Under the pieces are notes generated by a model. It was not told the DNA's origin, did not search any database, and saw nothing but the letters and a program-made list of their open reading frames with translations. DNA of 6,293 nucleotides from Spirochaetaceae bacterium (GTDB taxonomy: Bacteria > Spirochaetota > Spirochaetia > SZUA-6 > Fen-1364), in contig PLNO01000123.1 of NCBI GenBank assembly GCA_003141795.1, positions 5,641-11,933 on the forward strand. The letters run 5' to 3'. Shown here one piece after another: positions 1 to 6,293 of the stretch; the first letter of the stretch is position 1, and each line of letters begins with the position of its first letter. The position numbers were made by a program, and so were the translations under genes.

Positions 1-52
1 CCCGGGTCGTGCCGGGACCGATACGGCGACCAGGGAAGAGAAGGAAGAGTAG
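1..52 (+). CDS. nusA: C-terminal tail of upstream gene, probably transcription factor NusA (5' partial)
   Basis: The frame beginning at base 2 reads PGRAGTDTATREEKEE and ends at a TAG at 50-52, nine bases before the infB start. A short, hydrophilic, acidic end of this kind fits the unstructured C-terminus of NusA, and nusA is the usual gene directly upstream of infB in bacteria. NusA binds RNA polymerase and RNA and acts in pausing, termination and antitermination. Only sixteen residues are visible and none belongs to a diagnostic domain (S1, KH), so the name rests on gene order rather than on sequence. The close spacing suggests that infB is read from the same transcript and may be translationally coupled to it. 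Confidence 0.55.
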   Translation, partial: PGRAGTDTATREEKEE

Positions 53-61
53 AGAGCAGGT

Positions 62-2647
62 ATGCCCGAGGAACTGGACAGCAGGAAGAAACCCAAGACC
101 ACACTCATCAAGCACAAGAGGGTTGACGAGGAGACTCCCGCGATCGTCGAGGAAGTCCCTGTCGCCCCCGTTGTGGAGAAGGACAAGAAAAAAGTGGTGG
201 TGGTCAAGAAGAAGGTCGTGGTGGTGGCCAAGAAGACGGTCCACAAGCCGGTGACACCGTCCGCGGAACCTTCTTCGCAGGAGAACGCGCCAGTTTCCCC
301 GCAGGCAGGCGAAACGCGGTCAGCAGTGGCAGCACCTGTTGCCCACGCCCCCGCGGCGCCGCGGTCGACCATTGTGCCGCGTCAGGCTCCAGTGGCACCT
401 CCGCGCGTCCATCCCGCGGCACCTGTGGCTCCCGCGGCGCATGCAACGCAGCCGACGCATGCCGCCCATCCCACGCACCCGACGCAGGCCGAGCCGCCGC
501 GTCCCCGCATTGTCACGGGGGACAGGGGCGCGGAACCGCGTCCGTCAGTGCGTGAATCGGTGCGTGAAAAGATGCGCCTCACCCCGCTGCCTCCGCGCCC
601 GGCCGGTTCCCCGCAGCGCTCCGACAGGCCCTCGGGAGGCCCGTCAGGCTACGGACCTCCCCGTCAGGGATCCCGTCCCCCGTCCCGTACAGGCAGCGGC
701 GGTTCAGGAGGCGGTCAGTCATCCGGCTCTGACGACAAGAAACCGCCAGCCAAGAAGTTCTTCTCCAAGGCCAAAAGGAAGATCGAATATCCGAAGAGGA
801 AACACGATCAGCCGGAGGAGAAGTACCTCCAGGTCAAGAAGAAAACCGTCATCATGGCCAACCCCGTGCCAAAGGAGATCGCGATCACCGCGGGCATCAC
901 GGTGTCGGACCTCGCCAAGAAGATGAATCTGAAGGGGTCGGACCTGATCCACAAGCTGATGGCCATGGGAATGATGATGACCATCAACCAGCAGATCGAC
1001 TCCGACACGGCGTCGCTCCTCGCGGCCGAATATGACTGCAAGGTGAACGTCGTCTCCCTGTACGACGAGACGGTGATCGAAGAGGACAAGGAGCTGGAGG
1101 AGGACCTCCAGACGCGTCCGCCCATCGTCACGATCATGGGCCATGTCGACCACGGAAAGACGAAGCTGCTCGATGCCATTCGCAGCACGAACGTCGCCGA
1201 AGGCGAATACGGCGGCATCACGCAGCACATCGGCGCCTATTGCGTGGACCTCCCCCAGGGAAGGATCGTATTCCTCGACACCCCGGGCCACGAGGCATTT
1301 ACGATGATGCGCGCCCGCGGCGCCCTGGTGACGGATATCGTCGTGCTCGTCGTCTCAGCGGTGGACGGCGTCATGCCGCAGACGATAGAGGCGATCAACC
1401 ACGCCAAGCAGGCGGAGGTCCCCATCATCGTCGCGGTGAACAAGGTGGACCTGCCCGAAGCGAACGTGGAGCTGGTCAAGAGGCAGCTCACCGAGCAGAG
1501 CCTGGCCCCTGAAGAGTGGGGCGGAACGACCATCTACAATGAGGTCTCCGCTCTGAAAAAGACGGGGATCAAGGAGCTCCTGGAGAGCATCATTCTGCAG
1601 GCGGAAGTCCTGGAGCTGAAGGCGAGCTACAAGAGCAGGGCGTCGGGAATCGTGCTGGAATCCCGCGTGGAGATGGGCCGGGGCATCGTCGCAACGGTCA
1701 TCCTCCAGAGAGGAACGCTGATTCCCGGGAATTACTTCGTCGCGGGGATTTATTCAGGCAAGGTGAGGGCCATTTACAACGACAAGGGCGGGAAGGTGCC
1801 AGAAGCCACCCCGTCGCTCCCCGTCGAGGTCGTCGGGTTCACGAGCATCCCCAACGCGGGAGACCCCTTCCAGGTCACCGATTCGGAGCAGACGGCGCGC
1901 CTCATCGGCAGCAAGCGCCAGGAGCTCAAGAAGCAGGAGGAGATGAAGAACGTCAAGAAGGTGACGCTCGACAACCTCTACGAACAGATCAAGGAAGGGC
2001 AGATCCAGGAGCTGAAGGTCATCATCAAGGGGGACGTCGCGGGATCCGTGGAGGCCCTGAAATCCTCCCTGCAGAAGCTGTCGACCTCCGAGGTGAAGCT
2101 CGAGGTCATCCACGCCTCCGCCGGTGCTATCAACGAGGGAGACGTCAACCTCGCCTCCGCGTCGAACGCCATCATCGTCGGCTTCCACGTTCGGCCCAGC
2201 GCGGTGGCGCAGAGCCTCGCGGACCGCGAAAAGGTGGACATCCGCAAGTACAACATCATCTACGACGCTCTGGAGGACATACGCTCCGCCATGGAAGGCA
2301 TGCTGAAGCCCGAGCTTCTTGAAGAGCAGACCGGCACGGTCGAGGTGCGCAGCACCTTCAAGATCCCCAAGATCGGCACCATTGCCGGCTGCCAGGTCAC
2401 GACGGGCAAGGTGCGCCGCAACGCGGACGTCCATCTCATGAGGGAAGGCGTGGAGATATTCAAGGGAAAGATCTCCTCCCTCAAGCGCTTCAAGGACGAC
2501 GCCAGGGAAGTGGAAGAAGGCTTCGAGTGCGGCATTGGGCTGGAAGGCTTCCACGATATCAAGGTCGGTGACATAATCGAGGCGTACGAGACCCGGGAGC
2601 TCGCCAAGAAGCTGGAAGGGAGCCGGGATGGCGGAAATAAGACTTAG
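62..2647 (+). CDS. infB: Translation initiation factor IF-2
   Basis: IF2 is the GTPase that brings initiator fMet-tRNA to the 30S subunit and promotes subunit joining. The 861-residue product has, in order: a low-complexity N-terminus (about 1-264) with two KKKVVVV blocks (42-55), a Pro/Ala/His-rich stretch (91-150), a Gly/Ser linker (191-224) and a Lys-rich patch (226-262); an IF2_N domain (about 270-332); the GTPase domain with G1 GHVDHGKT (360-367), [10 protein letters not shown] as G2, G3 DTPGH (406-410), G4 NKVD (460-463) and G5 SAL (496-498); then domains II and III and the C-terminal fMet-tRNA-binding domain ending in [11 protein letters not shown] (Cys823). Length is normal for long IF2 forms. 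The ATG at 62 gives an N-terminus ([10 protein letters not shown]) that reads like spirochaetal IF2. Its Shine-Dalgarno is weak (GAGAG at 52-56), so coupling to the upstream gene nine bases away is likely. The last 20 bases overlap rbfA. Confidence 0.97.
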   Translation: MPEELDSRKKPKTTLIKHKRVDEETPAIVEEVPVAPVVEKDKKKVVVVKKKVVVVAKKTVHKPVTPSAEPSSQENAPVSPQAGETRSAVAAPVAHAPAAPRSTIVPRQAPVAPPRVHPAAPVAPAAHATQPTHAAHPTHPTQAEPPRPRIVTGDRGAEPRPSVRESVREKMRLTPLPPRPAGSPQRSDRPSGGPSGYGPPRQGSRPPSRTGSGGSGGGQSSGSDDKKPPAKKFFSKAKRKIEYPKRKHDQPEEKYLQVKKKTVIMANPVPKEIAITAGITVSDLAKKMNLKGSDLIHKLMAMGMMMTINQQIDSDTASLLAAEYDCKVNVVSLYDETVIEEDKELEEDLQTRPPIVTIMGHVDHGKTKLLDAIRSTNVAEGEYGGITQHIGAYCVDLPQGRIVFLDTPGHEAFTMMRARGALVTDIVVLVVSAVDGVMPQTIEAINHAKQAEVPIIVAVNKVDLPEANVELVKRQLTEQSLAPEEWGGTTIYNEVSALKKTGIKELLESIILQAEVLELKASYKSRASGIVLESRVEMGRGIVATVILQRGTLIPGNYFVAGIYSGKVRAIYNDKGGKVPEATPSLPVEVVGFTSIPNAGDPFQVTDSEQTARLIGSKRQELKKQEEMKNVKKVTLDNLYEQIKEGQIQELKVIIKGDVAGSVEALKSSLQKLSTSEVKLEVIHASAGAINEGDVNLASASNAIIVGFHVRPSAVAQSLADREKVDIRKYNIIYDALEDIRSAMEGMLKPELLEEQTGTVEVRSTFKIPKIGTIAGCQVTTGKVRRNADVHLMREGVEIFKGKISSLKRFKDDAREVEEGFECGIGLEGFHDIKVGDIIEAYETRELAKKLEGSRDGGNKT
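185..226 (+). repeat. Two tandem 21-base units coding KKKVVVV in infB
   Basis: Bases 185-205 and 206-226 are adjacent copies matching at 17 of 21 positions, and every difference is at a third codon position. Each codes for three lysines followed by four valines (IF2 residues 42-48 and 49-55), followed by Ala-Lys-Lys. Purely synonymous divergence suggests either selection on the peptide or an old duplication. The function of the block is unknown; it lies in the poorly conserved N-terminal extension of IF2. Confidence 0.85.
2614..2622 (+). promoter_or_regulatory. Ribosome binding site of rbfA, inside the infB coding end
   Basis: A purine-rich GGAAGGGAG ends five bases before the rbfA ATG at 2628. 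It lies within the last codons of infB, so ribosomes finishing infB pass over it. This supports the ATG at 2628 as the rbfA start despite the 20-base gene overlap. Confidence 0.7.
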
Positions 2648-2975
2648 GCGGATTGAAAGCCTGCTGCGCTCCGAGATCTGCTCCATGATCATCAAGGGGG
2701 AGATCAAGGACCCGCGCATCGAACCGCTCACGACGATCACCGAGGTCAAGGTCACGAAGGACTTGAGTTACGCGAAGGTCTGGGTCTCCCGGTTCGGCGA
2801 CAGAGAGATACTCGACGCCAGCGTGCTCGGCCTGAACCACGCTGCCGGATACATCCAGGGGATCCTCTCCAAGAGGATCTCCCTGCGGACCTTTCCCCGG
2901 CTCAGCTTCATGCGGGATGACGCAATGGAGAACGGCTTCCGCATTGCGGCAAAGCTGCGGGAAATAGGGCATTGA
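2628..2975 (+). CDS. rbfA: 30S ribosome-binding factor RbfA
   Basis: RbfA is a small KH-fold protein that binds immature 30S subunits near the 5' end of 16S rRNA and assists late maturation and cold adaptation. The 115-residue product has the usual length and pattern: a basic N-terminal helix ([13 protein letters not shown]), the DPRI motif at 28-31, the strand YAKVWVS (48-54), the family's AxG form of the KH turn (A72-A73-G74), and the closing signature in which L86, R87, P90, L92, F94 and D97 are the family positions. It starts inside infB and its TGA stop overlaps the TTG start of truB, so it sits in a tightly coupled block. No long C-terminal extension is present. Confidence 0.95.
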   Translation: MAEIRLRRIESLLRSEICSMIIKGEIKDPRIEPLTTITEVKVTKDLSYAKVWVSRFGDREILDASVLGLNHAAGYIQGILSKRISLRTFPRLSFMRDDAMENGFRIAAKLREIGH

Positions 2976-3883
2976 CGGAAGGCATCATTCTTCTGGACAA
3001 GCCGCCTGGCCAGACCTCGTTCCAGTCCCTCGGTACCCTGAAGCGCAGGTTGGGTACCGGGCGGGTGGGCCACACGGGCACGCTGGACAAGTTCGCCGAA
3101 GGGCTCCTCGTCGTACTGTGCGGGCGCATGACGCGCCTGTGCGCATACGCCACCTCGCTGGACAAAGAATACGTGGCAGTGATCACTTTCGGCAGGGCGA
3201 CCACGACCCTGGATCCTGAAGGGGAAACCACGGCAGAGGGAAATATCCCGGGGCGCAGCAGCCTCGAAGAGGTCCTTCCCGCGTTCGTCGGCTCACTCAT
3301 GCAGGTTCCGCCCGCTTTTTCCGCCATCCATGTCGGGGGAAGACGCGCCTACGATGCCGCCCGCAAGGGGGAGTCTGTCGTTCTTGCCCCGCGCCCCGTG
3401 AGGATCGACCGCATCGACCTCCTCTCCTACGAACCCCCTGACGCTACGATCCGCGTTTCCTGCTCGAAAGGCACGTATATCAGGAGCCTTGCCCGCGACA
3501 TCGCGGAAAAGCTCGGGACCTGCGGCTTCGTGTCCCGCTTGCAGCGCACGCGGGTCGGGGGGTTCCGTCTCGAGCACGCCCGTCGGCCGGAAGCGTGTGA
3601 TCCTGCAAGGGACGTTCTGCCGCCCGATGCTTTTTTCGACGCCGCGCCAGCGCTCGGCAGGCTGCGCGTTCTTCCCCAATGGGAAGGCGCTGTATGCAAT
3701 GGCCGCCCGCTGGCAGAAGGCTTCTTCGAGCAGCCCCTCGGAGGCAGCTCAGCGTTTCCCCAGGGGATGTTCGGCGCATTCGCCGTCGACGGCCGACTCG
3801 TCGCCGTGGTGGAAAGGCGTGGTGAAGCCTGGCGGTACGCCGCGGCCTTCCCCCCGTTGGCGGCCGGAGGCGCGCCGCTTTGA
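2972..3883 (+). CDS. truB: tRNA pseudouridine(55) synthase TruB
   Basis: TruB converts U55 in the T-loop of tRNAs to pseudouridine. The 303-residue product has the family motifs in order: GIILLDKPPGQTS at 4-16, GHTGTLD (33-39) with the catalytic aspartate D39, the substrate tyrosine Y67 in LDKEY, TTTLDPEGE (77-85), VPPAFSAIHVGGRRAYDAAR (112-131), and CSKGTYIRSLARDIAEKLG (164-182). A PUA-like C-terminal domain follows (about 232-283). The catalytic loop reads LDKFAEG rather than the common LDPLATG, and FSAIH replaces the common SALK; both look lineage-typical, from memory. The start is TTG at 2972, overlapping the rbfA stop as TTGA; it places the first motif at the right distance and no ATG or GTG occurs nearby. 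The upstream AGGG is only two bases from the TTG, so re-initiation after rbfA is likely. Confidence 0.95.
   Translation: MTEGIILLDKPPGQTSFQSLGTLKRRLGTGRVGHTGTLDKFAEGLLVVLCGRMTRLCAYATSLDKEYVAVITFGRATTTLDPEGETTAEGNIPGRSSLEEVLPAFVGSLMQVPPAFSAIHVGGRRAYDAARKGESVVLAPRPVRIDRIDLLSYEPPDATIRVSCSKGTYIRSLARDIAEKLGTCGFVSRLQRTRVGGFRLEHARRPEACDPARDVLPPDAFFDAAPALGRLRVLPQWEGAVCNGRPLAEGFFEQPLGGSSAFPQGMFGAFAVDGRLVAVVERRGEAWRYAAAFPPLAAGGAPL
3866..3870 (+). promoter_or_regulatory. Ribosome binding site of ribF (decides the TTG start)
   Basis: GGAGG ends nine bases before the TTG at 3880, within the last codons of truB. No ATG lies in frame before residue 51, which would remove the nucleotide-binding motif, so this site supports TTG as the true start. 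Confidence 0.7.
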
Positions 3884-4662
3884 GAATCCTCCCGTGGAAA
3901 GAGCTTGCGGAGAAAAAAAGCGGAGTCGAGGGACCTGTCCGGCTCACGATCGGTGTTTTCGACGGCGTGCATATCGGCCATCGGAAGCTGATCAGGGGGA
4001 TCGTCGGAGGGTCGTCTGACGCTTTGCCGATGGTCGTCACATTTCGACAGAGCCCTGTCCTGCTCGTTTCACCGGGGACTTTTCCCGGCTTTCTCCACAC
4101 TTACGAGCAGAAAATGTCACTTTTAGAGTCGCTGGGCGTGGCCGCGGTCGTGGTCATTGACTTTTCTGAGGAAATGCGTAATCTTTCGGGCAAGGCGTTC
4201 ATCGGCCTGTTGAAGGAAAATCTTACCATCCAGAGAGTCATCGTCGGGCAAAACTTCAGGTTTGGTAAGAGCAGGATCTCAGGGACCGAAGATCTAAAGG
4301 AGATGCTTTCCGATACGGGGATCGAGGTGCAAGTGACCGAGCCGGTGCTCTGGGACGAGCGCATCGTGTCCAGCACGCGCATCCGGTCTTCGATCGCCCG
4401 GGGTGATTTCGCCGGCGCTCGTTCGATGCTGACAACGGACTACGCATTGGATCTGCGCGGGGTTCCGGGAGACGCGGAGGGATCGGGAAGACGGGTGATC
4501 GCACGAAGCGCGCTGAGCCAGGTGGTGCCCCAGCCCGGCAGCTATGCGGTGACGTGCATCGGCAAGTCGGGAGCACAACCAGGACACATCGACATGCGTG
4601 AGGATTCGCTGACGCTCACAACGCGTGAGTGCAACGACGTCACCATGGCGCTTTTTACGTAA
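3880..4662 (+). CDS. ribF: RibF-type FAD synthetase (FMN adenylyltransferase) with degenerate, kinase-motif-less C-terminus
   Basis: Bacterial RibF is normally bifunctional: a C-terminal riboflavin kinase makes FMN and an N-terminal nucleotidyltransferase adenylates it to FAD. This 260-residue protein has a clear N-terminal domain (about 20-185): GVFDGVHIGH (25-34) with the HxGH nucleotidyltransferase signature, VGQNFRFG (122-129) and SSTRIR (164-169). The usual PHP after the first TF is QSP here (57-59). The family is usually about 310 residues; only some 72 residues follow the first domain here. They keep YALDLRGVP and VPQPGSYAV, resembling kinase beta-strands, but lack the GFPTAN motif, the NIG-x-x-PT motif and an obvious catalytic glutamate. 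The stop lies 20 bases before rpsO, leaving no room for a frameshifted remainder. I infer FAD synthetase activity but doubt kinase activity. The TTG start overlaps the truB stop as TTGA. Confidence 0.85.
   Translation: MRILPWKELAEKKSGVEGPVRLTIGVFDGVHIGHRKLIRGIVGGSSDALPMVVTFRQSPVLLVSPGTFPGFLHTYEQKMSLLESLGVAAVVVIDFSEEMRNLSGKAFIGLLKENLTIQRVIVGQNFRFGKSRISGTEDLKEMLSDTGIEVQVTEPVLWDERIVSSTRIRSSIARGDFAGARSMLTTDYALDLRGVPGDAEGSGRRVIARSALSQVVPQPGSYAVTCIGKSGAQPGHIDMREDSLTLTTRECNDVTMALFT
4613..4631 (+). promoter_or_regulatory. Possible RNA hairpin upstream of rpsO (speculative)
   Basis: Bases 4613-4619 (CGCTCAC) pair with 4625-4631 (GTGAGTG) through seven pairs including one G-U, closing a five-base loop. 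The element lies in the last codons of ribF, about 50 bases before the rpsO start. S15 represses its own mRNA in several bacteria through leader structures that differ between lineages, so a leader hairpin here is plausible, but it could be a coding coincidence. Confidence 0.2.
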
Positions 4663-4664
4663 AA
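4653..4664. other. Perfect 12-base palindrome at the end of ribF
   Basis: TTTTACGTAAAA is a perfect inverted repeat that includes the ribF TAA stop and ends six bases before the rpsO Shine-Dalgarno. It stands out as AT-rich in GC-rich surroundings. One or two 12-base palindromes are expected by chance in a window this long, so a binding-site role is only a possibility. Confidence 0.3.
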
Positions 4665-4670
4665 CGATGA

Positions 4671-4676
4671 AAGGAG
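4671..4676 (+). promoter_or_regulatory. Ribosome binding site of rpsO
   Basis: AAGGAG ends six bases before the ATG at 4683. It is the closest match to the consensus in the window and sits in an AT-rich gap, which fits the high expression expected of a ribosomal protein gene. Confidence 0.85.
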
Positions 4677-4682
4677 TTTTCC

Positions 4683-4952
4683 ATGCCACTGACAAAGGAA
4701 AAGAAGGAAGAAGTGATCAAGTCGTTCGGTGCGAACGAGAAGGATACGGGCCGCACAGAGGTGCAGGTGGCCCTCATCACCAAGAGGGTGGAGGAGCTCA
4801 CCGAGCATTTCAAGAGGCACCCCAAGGATAATAACTCCCGCCGCGGGCTTCTGAAGCTCGTCGGCCAGAGACGCCGACTTCTCTCATATCTGCGAAAGAC
4901 CGATCTCACCAAGTACAGGGAGATCATCGAGCGTCTGAGCCTGCGCAAATAG
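4683..4952 (+). CDS. rpsO: 30S ribosomal protein S15
   Basis: S15 is a primary 16S rRNA-binding protein that organises the central domain of the 30S subunit and contributes to an intersubunit bridge. The 89-residue product has the exact family length and its four-helix pattern: [13 protein letters not shown] at 21-33, [19 protein letters not shown] (39-57), [16 protein letters not shown] (59-74) and [12 protein letters not shown] at the end. The rRNA-contacting T22, G23, Q28, H42, H46, D49 and S52 positions are present. The motif usually written KDxHSRRGL reads KDNNSRRGL here, with asparagine at residue 51 in place of the common histidine. It is separated by 20 bases from ribF and by 20 from pnp, the usual rpsO-pnp pairing. 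Confidence 0.97.
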   Translation: MPLTKEKKEEVIKSFGANEKDTGRTEVQVALITKRVEELTEHFKRHPKDNNSRRGLLKLVGQRRRLLSYLRKTDLTKYREIIERLSLRK

Positions 4953-4962
4953 GCGCGAAAGC

Positions 4963-4967
4963 AAGGA
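4963..4967 (+). promoter_or_regulatory. Ribosome binding site of pnp
   Basis: AAGGA ends five bases before the ATG at 4973 and supports that start. The whole rpsO-pnp gap is only 20 bases, too short for the long RNase III-processed leader hairpin known upstream of E. coli pnp, so autocontrol of that type would have to use other sequence. Confidence 0.6.
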
Positions 4968-4972
4968 TAGAA

Positions 4973-6293
4973 ATGCAACACAGTGTGTCATTGAAAATCG
5001 GGGAGGAGGAACTCATCCTCGAAACCGGCAAGATGGCCAAACAGGCCAACGGATCGGTATTTGCCCGGCTCGGCGGCTCGGCGGTCATCGCCACCGCCTG
5101 CTGCGCGGAGAATGAGAAGGAAGATCTCGACTTCATCCCCCTTTCCGTGGACTACATCGAGAAATACTACGCCGCTGGCAAGATCCCCGGCGGTTTCATC
5201 AAGCGTGAAAGCAGGCCCAAGGACAAGGAGATCCTCGTCTCACGGCTGATCGACAGACCCATCAGGCCGCTTTTCTCCAGGCTCTTCCGTCGGGAGATAC
5301 AGGTCATCCCCATGACCATCTCCACGGACCAGGTCAATCCTCCCGACATCCTGGCGATGAACGCGGCCTCCGCCGCAATCACCATCTCCGACATCCCCTT
5401 CGAAGGTCCGATCGGCGCGGTGCGCATCGGTTACGTGAACGGCGTAATAGTCGTGAACCCGACCTTCGACCAGATCAAGGAAAGCACCCTGGAGCTGATT
5501 GTTGCGGGCACGGAGAAGGGCATCACAATGGTGGAGGGCGGGGCGCGCCAGGTTTCCGAGGCGCTCATCATCGAAGCCATCGAAACCGCTCACAAGACCA
5601 TCCGCCAGCTCTGCGCCATCCAGAACGAGCTCGCCCGTCTTGCCGGAAAGACCAAGCTCCCGCTCGTGGAGAAACCCTCCACGTTCACCCTCGGTGCCGA
5701 GGTCCGCGCATGGGCGATGCCGAAGCTCGAGCCTGCATGCTTCGTGAAGGGCAAAGAGGCCCGGGTCAAGGCGATGAAGGTCGTGCGCTCGGAAGCCATC
5801 GAGCATTTCAAGGACAAGCTCGCTGAAACGGACATCAAGCCCGTGAAGCTCCTCTTCGAGGACATGGAGCAGCAGATCATGCGCGCCTCCATCGTCGGCA
5901 AGGGCGTTCGAACGGACGGCCGCAACCCGACGCAGATCCGGCCCATCACCTGCGAGATCGACGTTCTTCCCCGGACCCACGGTTCGGCGCTTTTCACGCG
6001 CGGTGAGACGCAGGCACTCGTCCTGACCACCCTCGGCACGGCGCTGGACGAGCAGATCATGGACAACATCGACGGTGACACCAAGAAGAACTTCATGCTG
6101 CACTACAACTTCCCTCCCTACAGCGTGGGCGAAACCGGCCGCATGGGTTCGCCGGGCCGCCGCGAAATTGGCCATGGCAAGCTGGCCTGGCGCGCCATCC
6201 ATCCGATGCTGCCCGCTAAGGACCAGTTCCCCTACACCGTCCGCGCGGCCAGCGAGATCATGGAGTCCAATGGCTCCTCCTCGATGGCCACCG
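4973..6293 (+). CDS. pnp: Polyribonucleotide nucleotidyltransferase (PNPase), 3' partial at the window edge
   Basis: PNPase is a trimeric 3'-to-5' phosphorolytic exoribonuclease of the RNA decay machinery. The frame is open from the ATG at 4973 to the end of the window (440 residues; the family is about 700). The first RNase PH-like core is complete (about 8-225), with [20 protein letters not shown] (60-79), the RNA-channel loop region [10 protein letters not shown] (73-82), [11 protein letters not shown] (91-101) and NPPDIL (122-127). A helical linker domain follows (about 230-310). The second core begins with GRTDGR-like VRTDGR (312-317) and keeps FTRGETQ (341-347), [15 protein letters not shown] (376-390), [10 protein letters not shown] (393-402) and [10 protein letters not shown] at the edge. 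The catalytic aspartates of the second core and the KH and S1 RNA-binding domains would lie beyond the window. Translation probably initiates independently from AAGGA at 4963. Confidence 0.96.
   Translation, partial: MQHSVSLKIGEEELILETGKMAKQANGSVFARLGGSAVIATACCAENEKEDLDFIPLSVDYIEKYYAAGKIPGGFIKRESRPKDKEILVSRLIDRPIRPLFSRLFRREIQVIPMTISTDQVNPPDILAMNAASAAITISDIPFEGPIGAVRIGYVNGVIVVNPTFDQIKESTLELIVAGTEKGITMVEGGARQVSEALIIEAIETAHKTIRQLCAIQNELARLAGKTKLPLVEKPSTFTLGAEVRAWAMPKLEPACFVKGKEARVKAMKVVRSEAIEHFKDKLAETDIKPVKLLFEDMEQQIMRASIVGKGVRTDGRNPTQIRPITCEIDVLPRTHGSALFTRGETQALVLTTLGTALDEQIMDNIDGDTKKNFMLHYNFPPYSVGETGRMGSPGRREIGHGKLAWRAIHPMLPAKDQFPYTVRAASEIMESNGSSSMAT

Noticed and set aside
1..61. Promoter for infB at the left edge
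   Set aside because: No -35/-10 pair is visible, and the stretch reads as a coding tail of the upstream gene.
339..926. Arg/Pro-rich 195-residue frame overlapping the IF2 N-terminus in another plus frame
   Set aside because: Low-complexity GC-rich DNA opens alternative frames; the product is a shifted reading of the repeats and of the IF2_N region.
1754..2755. Open 333-residue frame on the minus strand opposite infB and rbfA
   Set aside because: It covers conserved IF2 domains and spans two real genes; composition is that of an antisense shadow with no known domain visible.
3913..3919. Run of seven A near the start of ribF as a slippage or phase-variation site
   Set aside because: The run is short, in frame as Lys-Lys, and the downstream frame is intact with all motifs; no sign that a shift is used.
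3489..4019. 176-residue plus-strand frame across the truB/ribF junction
   Set aside because: It overlaps two genes with clear family motifs and shows none itself.
4953..4972. Terminator after rpsO
   Set aside because: No stem or T-run in the 20-base gap, and pnp has its own Shine-Dalgarno there.
4978..4988. ACACA-G-TGTGT inverted repeat in the first codons of pnp as a control hairpin
   Set aside because: Only about four pairs around a three-base loop; too weak to support a claim.
5240..6202. Open 320-residue frame on the minus strand opposite pnp
   Set aside because: It lies wholly opposite a clearly conserved PNPase frame, has no recognisable motif, and its Asp/Leu/His-rich composition is what GC-rich codons give in antisense.

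Overview
The window carries one side of the conserved bacterial translation and RNA-processing cluster: the end of nusA, then infB, rbfA, truB, ribF, rpsO and the first part of pnp. All seven genes are on the plus strand and are packed with overlaps or gaps of 20 bases or fewer. There is no stretch over 300 bases without a gene. I see no tRNA, rRNA, mobile element, CRISPR array or convincing terminator, and nothing suggests a new multi-gene system. This is core housekeeping DNA with a few lineage-specific oddities.

Organism (inference): a bacterium with GC-rich DNA, judged by eye. I favour a GC-rich spirochaete. The InfB start ([10 protein letters not shown] followed by Lys/Val blocks), the TruB catalytic motif GHTGTLDKFAEG with FSAIH, and the PNPase stretches [17 protein letters not shown] and [11 protein letters not shown] read to me like Treponema/Spirochaeta homologues recalled from memory. 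The second PNPase core reads more like alphaproteobacterial PNPases, so the placement is moderate only.

Layout: bases 1-52 are the acidic tail of an upstream gene, most likely nusA. infB (62-2647) encodes a full IF2 with a long low-complexity N-terminus. rbfA (2628-2975) starts inside the end of infB. truB (2972-3883) and ribF (3880-4662) both begin with TTG in a TTGA overlap with the previous stop. rpsO (4683-4952) follows after 20 bases with the best Shine-Dalgarno in the window. pnp (4973 to the edge) follows after another 20 bases and is cut at residue 440.

How the genes fit together: NusA acts in transcription elongation and antitermination, IF2 in initiation, RbfA in 30S maturation, TruB in tRNA psi55 formation, S15 in 30S assembly and PNPase in RNA decay. 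RibF, the flavin cofactor enzyme, is the usual metabolic passenger of this cluster. The most notable point is that this RibF has a clear FAD-synthetase (FMN adenylyltransferase) domain but a short, degenerate C-terminal part lacking the riboflavin-kinase motifs, so riboflavin kinase activity may have to come from elsewhere in the genome.
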